64,000 nt of DNA. It comes from Poriferisodalis sp965208925 (lineage in GTDB: Bacteria > Actinomycetota > Acidimicrobiia > Acidimicrobiales > Poriferisodalaceae). Below, piece after piece: positions 45,602 through 55,300 of the stretch. The stretch spans positions 2,170,001 through 2,234,000 of the forward strand of contig NZ_OZ242364.1 in NCBI RefSeq assembly GCF_965208925.1, written 5' to 3'. The notes beneath the pieces were generated by a model. That model did no database searches, was not told where the DNA came from, and saw only the letters and a program-made list of their open reading frames with translations. The position numbers and the translations under genes are program-made. How positions within the stretch are numbered: position 1 is the stretch's first letter; each line of letters begins with the position of its first letter.

Positions 45602-45624
45602 TAGATAGTGCTCATTACTATCTA
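45602..45624 (+). promoter_or_regulatory. TAGATAGT-N7-ACTATCTA dyad and -10 before the propeller/dikinase gene
   Basis: This is a perfect 8-bp inverted repeat with a 7-bp spacer in AT-rich DNA. It contains TACTAT (45616-45621), a good -10 whose start point would fall on the GTG at 45629, implying a leaderless mRNA. The same TAGT...ACTATC core occurs before two other giant surface genes. It is a likely operator overlapping the promoter. Confidence 0.55.
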
Positions 45625-45628
45625 TTGA

Positions 45629-48600
45629 GTGCGAGCACGCGTGAGACGCCGGCGTGGTGGGTCGCGGTGCTTGAGGGCGACCGTGGCGGTGTTGGTGGGG
45701 GCGGCGGCGGTGCTGGGGCCGTTGGCGTCGGCGATGGGTGCGTCGCCGGAGCTGCAGCTTCGCGACGTTCCTGAGGCGGTGGAGCTGGGCGACCTCGCGG
45801 ACGAGGCCAAGACGGTGGTCAACAGCTCCATTGACGACGCGGCCGGCGGTGTGGTGCGGTATGGGTTCGAGCTGTCGTCGCCGCAGTCGGTGGAGGTGGT
45901 GCTGCGGCTGCTGAGCGCGAACCTGGATGTGTTCTTGGAGGACGCCTGGGGTGAGGTGCTGGGCTCGGGCACCGAGCTGGGGCGTTCGGATGAGCGGTTC
46001 AGCCTGACGTTGGCGGCGGGCAGCTATGTGGTGCGGCTGGAGTCCGTGGGCCCGGTGGGGTACCGGCTCAAGCTGAAGGTGACCGAGCCGGTGGGGGAGC
46101 CCGTCGGCACCCGCACGAATCCGGGCCTTAAGACAGACCCGGGCACTGAGTCAGATCCGGGCGTCCCCGCAGACCTCGTCGAGGCGTGGACATCAGTGTT
46201 GGATGTGGGGGCGAGTGACGACGGGGCGGGCTACTCGCGCTGGGCGCAGTTTGGTTCGCTGACGCCGGTTCAATTCGAAGTCGACGGGTCGTCGTATGAC
46301 GTCATCTTGCTCGCCGAGGTCGCCGGCGGCCTGTACCTGGGCCTGCGGCGTTCGCTGGATACCGAGTTCACCCTCGAGATCGACGGCCAGCAGTTCATCG
46401 GCTCCGACAGCTTGGTTCCCGCTGGGCTGGCGCTGCGCGGCACGTACTGGTGGCCCACAAACGGCGTGCTGTCCGCCTCTCTGGGCGGCACCGCCGACGT
46501 GTCGCTCAGCGTCGGCTCCGACACGCTTCCTGAGCGTGGCGCGGCACCGCCGGGAGCGTGGTTCTCGGATGTGCCCGACACGCACGACGGATCGACCTCT
46601 TTCGCGCTGGAGCTCAACTTCGACGAAGCAGACGTCGAGGTCACCGCAGGATCGATGGCCGACGCGCTGACCGTGACCGGCGGCTCGCTGGGGGTCGTGA
46701 CCGAAGTGTCGCCCGCCGGCAAGACCTGGGAACTCACCGTGACCCCCGACGCAGCGGGCGACGTCACCGTGTCGCTCAACGCCCCAACAGACTGCGTCAC
46801 AGCACACGCGGTGTGCACCGCCGACGGGCGAATGCTGCGCAACACCGCCCAAGCCGTCGTGCGGGGAACTGCCGACGACGACGATCCGCCCGCCAGCAGT
46901 GCCGACCTGAGTGCGCTCACGGTGGACGGCGTCAGTGTCGCCGGATTCAGCGCCAGCACCACGGAGTACCAATTCGGTGTCGACGCCTCGGTGGCGCAGG
47001 TGACGGTGTCGGGCGTCGCGGACGGGGCGGCGACGGTGGCCTACAGCGGAACCGACGCCGACAGACTCACCGACGGCCACCAACTGGGCCTGAGCGAGGG
47101 CCGCAACGTCGCGACGGTCACCGTCACTGCCGCCGACGGCAACACGACCAAGGAATACACCGTCAGCATCAACCGGGGGTCGGAGGACCCCTTTGGATGG
47201 AGCGCCGGGGACGACTTCGACACCCTGGCGGCGGCCGGGAACAAGTCAGCCGATGGCCTGTGGTCCGACGGCACCACCATGTGGGTGTCCGACGACTCCT
47301 ACGGCAATGAGAAGATCTTCGCCTACACGCTGGCCACCAAACAGCGAGATCCCAGCAAGGACATCCGCGTCCGGCAGACCGGGGCGTTCGGAGACGCCCA
47401 TGTCCGAGACATATGGTCCGACGGCACCACCATGTGGGTGGCCAACCACTTCGAGGCCAAGCTCTTCGCCTACACGCTGGCCGGTGGGCAGCGGGACCCC
47501 GCCAGGGACTTGAACACCGACGGCGCGGCCGGGAACGAATCCCCTATGGGCTTGTGGTCCGACGGCACGACCATGTGGGTGTCCGACCTTTCCAGCAAGA
47601 AGATCTTCGCCTACACGCTGGCCACCGGGCAGCGGGACCCCGGCAAGGACATCGACACCGACGGCACGGCCAACACGGGACCCGTCGGCCTGTGGTCCGA
47701 CGGCACAACCATGTGGGTAGCCGACAGTTTCGACGCCAAGCTCTACGCCTTCACGCTGGCCGACGGGCAGCGCGACCCCGACCGGGATTTCGACACCCTG
47801 TCGGGGCACGGCCACACCCTTCCTTGGGCGATCTGGTCCGACGGCGCGACGATGTGGGTGTCGGGCTTCCTCAACGACAAGATCTTCGCCTACAACATGC
47901 CCGGCAACGCCGACCCGGGCAATGCCGACCTGAGTGCGCTCACGGTGGACGGCGTCAGTGTTGCCGGATTCAGCGCCAGCGACACCGCGTACCAGTTCGG
48001 TGTGGGCGCCTCGGTGGCGCGGGTGACGGTGTTGGGCGTCGCGGACGGGGACGCGGCGGTGGTCTACAGCGGAACCGACGCCGACAGCGTCACCGACGGC
48101 CACCAAGTGGACCTGAGCGAGGGCCGCAACAACGTGAGGATGACCGTCACCGCCGCCGACGGCAGAACGAGAAAGGGCTACACCGTCAGCATCAACCGGG
48201 GGTCGGAGGCCCCCTACGGATGGAGCGCCGAGGACGACTTCGACACCTTGGCCGCGGCGGACAACAGGTCAGTCACCGGCCTGTGGTCCGACGGCACCAC
48301 CATGTGGGTGGCCGACGACGCCGACGGCAGTGAGAGGGCCTACGCCTACACGCTGGCCACCAAGCAGCGGGACCCCGGCAAGGACATCGACCTCCGCAAG
48401 CCCTCCAGAGACACCCATGTCCGGTCCATCTGGTCAGACGGCACCACCATGTGGATGGGCGAGAGTTTCGACAACAAGCTCTACGCCTTCACGCTGGCCG
48501 ACGGGCAGCGGGACCCCGGCAAGGATATCGACATCGGCGACCAGTACCCCTATGGCCTGTGGTCCGACGGCACGACCATGTGGGTGTCCGACGTTCACAA

Positions 48601-51600
48601 ACAGAAGATCTTCGCCTACACGCTGGCCGACGGGCAGCGGGACCCCGGCAAGGACTTCGACACCCTCGACCCGGCCAACGCCCGTCCCGCCGGCCTGTGG
48701 TCCGACGGCACGACCATGTGGGTGGCCAACAGCTGGTATGACGAGAAGATCTTCGCCTACACGCTGGCCGACGGGCAGCGGGACCCCGACCGGGACTTCG
48801 ACACCCTGTTCTGGCACGTCCAGGACCTTCCCCGGGCGATCTGGTCCGACGGCGCGACCATGTGGGTGGGGACCACCTACAGCGACAAGCTGTTCGCCTA
48901 CAACATGCCGGGCAACGCCGACCTGAGCGCTCTGAGCCTCAGCGCCGGGACGTTGACCCCCGCCTTCGGCACCGCCACGACGTCCTACACGGTTTCGGTG
49001 GGCGACTCGGTGTCGCAGGTGACGGTGACCGCCCAAGCAGCCGACGCGGGCAACGCCACGGTCGTGTTCCTCGACGGCAACGACGTGGAACTCCCCGACG
49101 CCGACGACCACGCCGACGGCCAGCAGGTGGACCTCGCGTTGGGCGACAACACGATCAAGGTCCAAGTCACCGCCTCGGACCTCGTCACCACCCGCGTCTA
49201 CACGCTGACGGTCCACCGTGTCGCCGACGACGCCGCGATCTGGGCGGTATCGGTCGGCTCGGAATCCATCGCCGAGGAGGGCGAGACGTCGACGGCGGTG
49301 ACCGTGAGCACCGGAGGCGTGACGTTCACCGAGGCGAAGACGGTCACGCTGGTCCTGGCGGGCACCGCGACCGAGGTCGCCGACTACACAGTCACCGCCA
49401 AGACGCTGACGCTCGCCGCCGGCGAGACCTCGGCACACGCCACCGTGACCGCGGTGGACGACACTGTCAGAGACGCCGACGAGAGCATCGAGATCACGGC
49501 GATGCTCGACGGCGCGGTGATCGGCGTCCCGCAGACCATCACCATCGCCGACAACGACGAGGGCACTAGCGGCTCGTGCTCGCCGGTCTTCGACCCGACG
49601 CCCACGGCGGTGGCGGTGACGGCGGTCCCCATCGAGGTGGCATCCAACATCGGCGAGTACTTCGTGCTGTATGTCAACCACCAAGAGGACGGCGTGGTGT
49701 CCGAGACACCGGTCGCGGTGATCAGGGGCGAGGCGTCCACGACGATGCTGGCGGAGAACGTGGCCGCGCTGCCGCCGGAGCGCTACCGGGTGGAGAAGTA
49801 CCTCATCACCGACCCCGCCGACGTCGACGGCGACTGCGTCGACGACCTCACCGAACTCGACAGTCTCGGGACCATGAGCCCGGTGAACCCCGCCCCGGCC
49901 ATCGGGCTCACCGACGGCGCCGCAGCCGTGCCCGATCAGCCCACCTTCGAGACGCTGGCCTATGGCGGGCAGTACGTCAAGTTCGTTCTGCTGGGCATGG
50001 ACACCGACTCGCCGACCCTGTTCTTCATCAACTCCAAGACGCACCTCCGCCATCCCATCGCGTTGTTCCTCGATGCGATAGGCCACCTCGAGGCCGACCT
50101 GCCCTGGGCCGTGCCGGGCGAGATCGTCTACGACCCCGCACTCGAGGCCCCCGACGGCAGCACCGGCGTCTACTACTGGTGGCTGAACCGCTACGACAAC
50201 CGCTACAGCACCGACCTGCTCGAGCGCATCCACACCCTGCTCGCGGCCGGGATGCCGCTCCTCGACGACAACCTGGCCCTGCACATACCGAACTACCGCC
50301 TCGCGAGCTACCAGTCCGAGCTGCCGCTGTTGAGACAGTCGCGCATCCCGCTCATGTTCGACGAGGACATCCACCCCGGATCCAGCTTCCTGCCCATGAA
50401 CCCCGCAGTGGGATACGGCCGGCTGCGGGTCATGGAGCAGGGGGACCGGCCCCATCCCCGCGACATCGCGATATACGAGGCACTGCCCAACGAGCTGCCC
50501 CGCGTCGCAGGGATCATCACCACCGTGCCCCAGACGCCGCTGTCGCACGTGAACCTGAGGGCCGTGCAGGACGGCGTCCCCAACGCCTTCATCAGCGACG
50601 CCCTCAACGACGCCACCATCGACGGCCTCCTCGACAGCTACGTCCGCTACGAGGTGACCGAGAGCGGATGGAGCCTGAGGGCAGCCACCCCCGCCGAGGT
50701 CGACGCCCACTACGCCGCGTTGCGGCCCGCTACGGCACAAGTACCCCAACGCGATCTGTCGGTCACCGCGATCACCCCCCTGAGCGCCGTCGGCTTCGAG
50801 GACTGGGACGCCTTCGGGGTCAAGGCCGCCAATGTGGCCGTGCTGGGGACGCTGGGCTTCCCGCCCGGGACCGTGCCCGAGGGATTCGCGGTGCCGTTCT
50901 ACTTCTACGACGAGTTCATGAAGCACAACGGGTTCTATGACGACATCGAAGAGATGCTCGCCGACGAGAGCTTCCAGACCGACTTCGATGTCCAAGAGGA
51001 CATGCTCAAGGATCTGCGCAAGGCCATCAAGAAGGGCCAGACGCCTACCTGGATCCTGGACGCGCTCACCGCGATGCACGCCACCTACCCCGTGGGGCAG
51101 TCGCTTCGCTACCGGTCGAGCACCAACAACGAAGACCTTCCCGGGTTCAGCGGGGCGGGGCTGTACGACTCCAAGACCCAGGATCCCGACGAGACCGTCG
51201 AAGACGGCATCGACAAATCCATCAAAGGGGTCTATGCCAGCCTGTGGAACTTCCGGGCCTTCACCGAGCGCGAGTTCCACCGCATCGACCACCTCGCAAC
51301 CGCGATGGGGGTGCTGGTGCACCCCAACTACACCGACGAGCTCGCCAACGGCGTCGCGGTCAGCTTCGACCCCGTCAGCGGATTCGACGGCTACTACTAC
51401 GTCAACACCCAGCTCGGCGAGGACCTCGTCACGAACCCCGATGCCTACTCCGAGCCCGAGGAGATCCTGCTGCACCCCAGCGGCAACGACATCGCGATCC
51501 TGGCGACCTCCAACCAGGTGGAACCCGGAGAACTCCTCCTCGACGACGCCCAGCTCCGCCAGCTCGGCGAGCACCTCGAAGTGATCCACGACCACTTCAA

Positions 51601-52339
51601 GACGCTGTACGACCCCGCACCCGGCGAGCCCTTCGCCATGGAGATCGAATTCAAGATCACCAGCGACGACATCCTCGCCATCAAGCAAGCCCGTCCCTGG
51701 GTGTTCAGCCCGTCCAATCAGACCGCCACCGGCCTGCCGACCATCACGGGCACAGCGCAGGAGGGTGAGACGCTCAGTGCTGACACCTCAGGGATCAGCG
51801 ACGCCAATGGGCTCACCAACGTGCAGTTCAGCTACCAGTGGATACGCAGCGACGGCAGCTCAGACACGGACATTGTCGGCGCCACCGGCCAGACGCATAC
51901 CCTGACCCACGACGACGTGGGCAAGGCCATCAAGGTGCAGGTCAGCTTCACCGATGACCACGGGTTCTCCGAGACATTGACCAGCGACGCGACGGCTGCG
52001 GTGGCGCATGCGGTCGAGACGCTGTGGTCGGGGGAGATGACGGTGGCCGACTATGGCAGCAGCAGCCTGGGCGCCTACAACGACGACACCCTGTTCTCGA
52101 ACGTAACGAGCAGCATCCAGCTTCAAGTCAAGTGGCTCTGGTACTTGGAGTCGGAGCGGAAGCTCTGTCTGGCATTTCGGGCGCCGGCTTCAGGCACAGG
52201 AGACTGGAAACTGCGTATAGACGATGCGGAGCTTGATTTTCCGAGCGGAAACTCGAACTTTGTCTTCAGGAACGTCGACCTGTCCTGGACGGCCGACCAA
52301 GTTGTCAACGTGAGCATCGTTCGCCCAGAGCCGTCCTAA
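45629..52339 (+). CDS. Secreted beta-propeller protein with GWD-like dikinase core (2236 aa)
   Basis: The GTG at 45629 gives an Arg-rich n-region and signal sequence (ATVAVLVGAAAVLGPLASAMGA). In order: a PPC-like sandwich (about 40-150); an Ig-like part; two copies of a cadherin-like sandwich plus five propeller-type units (each with GLWSDGTTMWV and KIFAYTL); a third cadherin-like domain; a Calx-beta domain; a Ca2+-binding DVDGDCVDDLTE loop; a phosphohistidine swivel-like segment (TTVPQTPLSHVNLRA, about 1628); a PPDK/PEP-synthase-type ATP-grasp domain (about 1731-2027) with YRSSTNNEDLPGFSGAGLYD and the terminal KQARPW; then an Ig-like and a final sandwich domain. Swivel before ATP-grasp is the order of plant glucan, water dikinases, not of PPDK, and the PEP-binding barrel is absent. 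Whether it phosphorylates a glycan outside the cell, or only binds, is unknown. No CWB2 domain is present. Confidence 0.82.
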   Translation: MRARVRRRRGGSRCLRATVAVLVGAAAVLGPLASAMGASPELQLRDVPEAVELGDLADEAKTVVNSSIDDAAGGVVRYGFELSSPQSVEVVLRLLSANLDVFLEDAWGEVLGSGTELGRSDERFSLTLAAGSYVVRLESVGPVGYRLKLKVTEPVGEPVGTRTNPGLKTDPGTESDPGVPADLVEAWTSVLDVGASDDGAGYSRWAQFGSLTPVQFEVDGSSYDVILLAEVAGGLYLGLRRSLDTEFTLEIDGQQFIGSDSLVPAGLALRGTYWWPTNGVLSASLGGTADVSLSVGSDTLPERGAAPPGAWFSDVPDTHDGSTSFALELNFDEADVEVTAGSMADALTVTGGSLGVVTEVSPAGKTWELTVTPDAAGDVTVSLNAPTDCVTAHAVCTADGRMLRNTAQAVVRGTADDDDPPASSADLSALTVDGVSVAGFSASTTEYQFGVDASVAQVTVSGVADGAATVAYSGTDADRLTDGHQLGLSEGRNVATVTVTAADGNTTKEYTVSINRGSEDPFGWSAGDDFDTLAAAGNKSADGLWSDGTTMWVSDDSYGNEKIFAYTLATKQRDPSKDIRVRQTGAFGDAHVRDIWSDGTTMWVANHFEAKLFAYTLAGGQRDPARDLNTDGAAGNESPMGLWSDGTTMWVSDLSSKKIFAYTLATGQRDPGKDIDTDGTANTGPVGLWSDGTTMWVADSFDAKLYAFTLADGQRDPDRDFDTLSGHGHTLPWAIWSDGATMWVSGFLNDKIFAYNMPGNADPGNADLSALTVDGVSVAGFSASDTAYQFGVGASVARVTVLGVADGDAAVVYSGTDADSVTDGHQVDLSEGRNNVRMTVTAADGRTRKGYTVSINRGSEAPYGWSAEDDFDTLAAADNRSVTGLWSDGTTMWVADDADGSERAYAYTLATKQRDPGKDIDLRKPSRDTHVRSIWSDGTTMWMGESFDNKLYAFTLADGQRDPGKDIDIGDQYPYGLWSDGTTMWVSDVHKQKIFAYTLADGQRDPGKDFDTLDPANARPAGLWSDGTTMWVANSWYDEKIFAYTLADGQRDPDRDFDTLFWHVQDLPRAIWSDGATMWVGTTYSDKLFAYNMPGNADLSALSLSAGTLTPAFGTATTSYTVSVGDSVSQVTVTAQAADAGNATVVFLDGNDVELPDADDHADGQQVDLALGDNTIKVQVTASDLVTTRVYTLTVHRVADDAAIWAVSVGSESIAEEGETSTAVTVSTGGVTFTEAKTVTLVLAGTATEVADYTVTAKTLTLAAGETSAHATVTAVDDTVRDADESIEITAMLDGAVIGVPQTITIADNDEGTSGSCSPVFDPTPTAVAVTAVPIEVASNIGEYFVLYVNHQEDGVVSETPVAVIRGEASTTMLAENVAALPPERYRVEKYLITDPADVDGDCVDDLTELDSLGTMSPVNPAPAIGLTDGAAAVPDQPTFETLAYGGQYVKFVLLGMDTDSPTLFFINSKTHLRHPIALFLDAIGHLEADLPWAVPGEIVYDPALEAPDGSTGVYYWWLNRYDNRYSTDLLERIHTLLAAGMPLLDDNLALHIPNYRLASYQSELPLLRQSRIPLMFDEDIHPGSSFLPMNPAVGYGRLRVMEQGDRPHPRDIAIYEALPNELPRVAGIITTVPQTPLSHVNLRAVQDGVPNAFISDALNDATIDGLLDSYVRYEVTESGWSLRAATPAEVDAHYAALRPATAQVPQRDLSVTAITPLSAVGFEDWDAFGVKAANVAVLGTLGFPPGTVPEGFAVPFYFYDEFMKHNGFYDDIEEMLADESFQTDFDVQEDMLKDLRKAIKKGQTPTWILDALTAMHATYPVGQSLRYRSSTNNEDLPGFSGAGLYDSKTQDPDETVEDGIDKSIKGVYASLWNFRAFTEREFHRIDHLATAMGVLVHPNYTDELANGVAVSFDPVSGFDGYYYVNTQLGEDLVTNPDAYSEPEEILLHPSGNDIAILATSNQVEPGELLLDDAQLRQLGEHLEVIHDHFKTLYDPAPGEPFAMEIEFKITSDDILAIKQARPWVFSPSNQTATGLPTITGTAQEGETLSADTSGISDANGLTNVQFSYQWIRSDGSSDTDIVGATGQTHTLTHDDVGKAIKVQVSFTDDHGFSETLTSDATAAVAHAVETLWSGEMTVADYGSSSLGAYNDDTLFSNVTSSIQLQVKWLWYLESERKLCLAFRAPASGTGDWKLRIDDAELDFPSGNSNFVFRNVDLSWTADQVVNVSIVRPEPS
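46901..48915 (+). repeat. Tandem 1023-bp duplication of cadherin-like domain plus five propeller blades
   Basis: The unit starting at GCCGACCTGAGTGCGCTCAC (46901) recurs at 47924, a spacing of 341 codons. Each unit encodes ADLSALTVDGVSVAGFSAS followed by five GLWSDGTTMWV-type blades. Within each unit the blades are themselves close copies of about 50 codons, so the array is built by duplication at two levels. Confidence 0.85.
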
Positions 52340-52383
52340 GGCGCGTGTCACAGCGGGCAGCGAGCCAGTCGTTGCTGTGCCGG

Positions 52384-55300
52384 TCAGTCGCGGGGCAGGA
52401 CGCTGCGAGCGACGCTGACTGAGGTGTGGACGCGGTCGCTGCCGCTGGTGCGTCGTATCCGGGCTCCAGCCGGCAACAAGTCGGCGATCTCGCTGAGCAC
52501 ATGCGCGGGCACTGCAGCGGTGCCGCCGACGACCCGGACCAGCCCGGGCCGCAGATGCTTGAGCAATTCAGCGGTCTCGGTTGGCACGCCGTCGGGTGCC
52601 ATGTAGGCCACCACTGAGGCCGACGTGCGTGCAGAGAGCACCGCAGCGATGCCGATGTCGGGCGGGCTCCACCCGCTGGCGATGATCACGACTTGCTCGC
52701 CTGCTGGAAGCCGTGCCGAGCCGCCGGTGAGCAGCTGGGCCGCGAGCTGGGCTGTGTGGGCGCGCGATGTGCCGCTGACTCGTTCGATGCTTGCGCTTCC
52801 GGCGGCGCGGATGTCGTTCTCGACGGCTTCCGACACTGCCGCGGGGCCGCCGACGATCAAGATGCGGAACGGCGACGTCTCCGCGATGAAGGTGCGCAGC
52901 TTCTCGGAGACAGCGTCGGCGCGGGTGTACACGACAGCGGAGTCATCCAGGCGAGCTGAGAGCATTGCGGCGACACCGATGTCGGGCGGGCTCCACCCGT
53001 TGGCCACCACGAGCACCGCTCGGCCATCTGGCGTGCCGTCGAGCGCGAGACGAGCAGCGTTGATCGACGTCTCGACGCGGTCGTTGCCGGTGATTCGCTT
53101 GATGTCTGCGAATGGCTCAGCTTCCGCGAGCGATGCGCGCGCTGAATTGGACACTGCTGCCTCGCCGCCGATGACGGGAATGACGTGAACGGTTCGGATG
53201 TCGAGCAGTGCTCGGACCGCAGGGGGAAGCTGCTCGCTCTCGGTGTAGACGACAGCCGCACCCGCCAGACGCGCTGCGAATGCGGCGGCAACACCAATGT
53301 CTGCAGGACTCCAACCGTTCGCTACGAACAGCGTCGTCCCCTCCACACCATCCACGCCGCCGCTCGCTCCGCCGCTGCCGCCGCCCCCTCCGCCGCCGCC
53401 ACCGCTGGTACCTGATTGCCCACCCGAGCCGCCGCCCCTGGAGCCCTGCTGCGCCGGAACGGTTTGCCGCTTCCTGGCAGGTTCAAGCGTCAAGCTCGTC
53501 ACGACACTGCCGCTCACTGCCGTTTTTGCCCGCCCATGGCCGTCGTCGTACACGGCCTCGGCGCGCAGGCGATAACCGGAATCGCTTCGGGCGACGGTGT
53601 AACTGGAAGCGGTCGCGTGCGCGATGGGCGTCCAGGTGACGCCGTTGCGGGACCGCTGCCATTCCCAGCTCACGTCGGAGACGCCTCCGTCCGGATCGGT
53701 CAGCTGGGCACCAACCTTCGTGCCCGGGAGCGCCTCGGTCTCGGACAGCGATACAGAGCCGGTCTCGTCGACGTTGGCCACGACTATCTGGACACGCTGT
53801 GAATCGGAGAAGGTGCCGTCGGAGACGATGACATCGACCGCATAGATGTTGTCGAGATTCGAGTCAGCGGGGGCGTCGGCGTCGGGCAGCGACGAGAACC
53901 GCACGACGCCGGAGGAATCGATCTGCAGATCGCCCTGGTCTGGCCCCCCGAGACGCCACTCCAATGGGCTCTGGTCGGGATCCCAGGAGCGGAACTCGAC
54001 GCTGAAGGTCGAGTGTTCGCTGGTGTAAACGACATGGGGTCCGCTCAGGACCGGGGCTTCCGCTTCGTCGGTGACTTCGATCCTGACGGGTCGCTGCGCC
54101 CGCAGTCCTGACGGGTCGGTAGCCCTCACCAGCACGTTCAGGGTTGCCACGGACTCGTGATCGAGCGGTGCACGCGTGCGAAGCTGCCCTGTGGAGGCGT
54201 CAATCTCGACGAAGTCATCGTCGACTCCGCTCAGTGAGTAAGTGAGTTGGTCGCCATCGAGATCCGTGGCCGTGACGAGGCTGCCGATGGCGGTGCCGAC
54301 GCCGCTGTTCTCGGGCACTGACAGCTCAAGGGTCGACGTCGACTGGAACGACGGCGCACGATTGCTCCCCGGCCGCGAGCGCGTCGCGCGCTGCCATGTG
54401 TGGCTTACGCTCTTGCCAGATCCGTGTGGGTCGCTGTAGACGAGACTGGCTCGCAAGCGCAGGCCCAGATCGGCTTGGGTCGGCGTGTACGAACTCGATG
54501 TGGCATCGGGAATCTGGGTCCAGCCGGATTGAGTGGTTCGACGTTCCCACGTCCATGTGTGTCCGCTGGTGCGACCGTCAGGGTCATCCACGATCAAGCC
54601 CACAGAAGTGCCGACTTGCGGGTACAGCAGCGTCGGGCGGACTTCGGCGACTTCGTCGTCGTTGAGCACCGTGACCCGTACATCGAGCGACCCGGTGTTC
54701 CGGCCGTCGAATGCCTCCACCGTGACGGCGTAGGCATTGTCCTGATTCGCATCCTCGGCGAATTCGAAGTCCGGGGCCTGCGCGAACCTCAGGTAGCCGT
54801 TCCCGTCGATCGTGAAGGCCCGGCGATCGTCTCCGGACAGCCGCCATTGCACATTGCCGAATTCGGGATCGTCTGCGTCGTAGTAGCCGAGCACCGAGAA
54901 CGCGCTGGTGGAGAGCTCGTTGCGCTCGATCGTCGTGTCGCCGGTCACCTCGGGTGCTTCGTTGAGGTCGCGCACCGCGACCCGCACCTGCCTGGAAGTG
55001 ATGAGGGCGCCGTCCGAGGCGTCGATGGTGACCCGGTACACCGTGTCAGAGTCGGCGTCGTCAGGCTGCTCGAAGTCCGGCGCCGAGTCGAGGCTCAGCG
55101 TTCCGTCGCTCGCGAGCGTCAATGAGGACGCATCGGGGCCTCGCAGCGTGAGCGTGACGCTCTCGCGTTCTGGATCTGTGGCGCTGTAGCTGCCCAGCGT
55201 GCCCGTGCTGTTCTCGTTGATGCTTGCCACCCGTGGTCCGACGAGCACCGGCGGCTCATCGACCGGGGTCACCGTGACCGTGACGTCCAGCGAGACCGTG

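Noticed and set aside
48434..51688. Minus-strand open frame of 1084 codons opposite the propeller/dikinase gene
   Set aside because: Same reason: composition-driven shadow frame with no recognisable domains, while the + strand encodes clear conserved motifs.
52340..52383. Strong terminator between the two convergent giant genes
   Set aside because: Only a 6-bp stem (CACAGC/GCTGTG) with a 19-base loop is visible, too weak to call.
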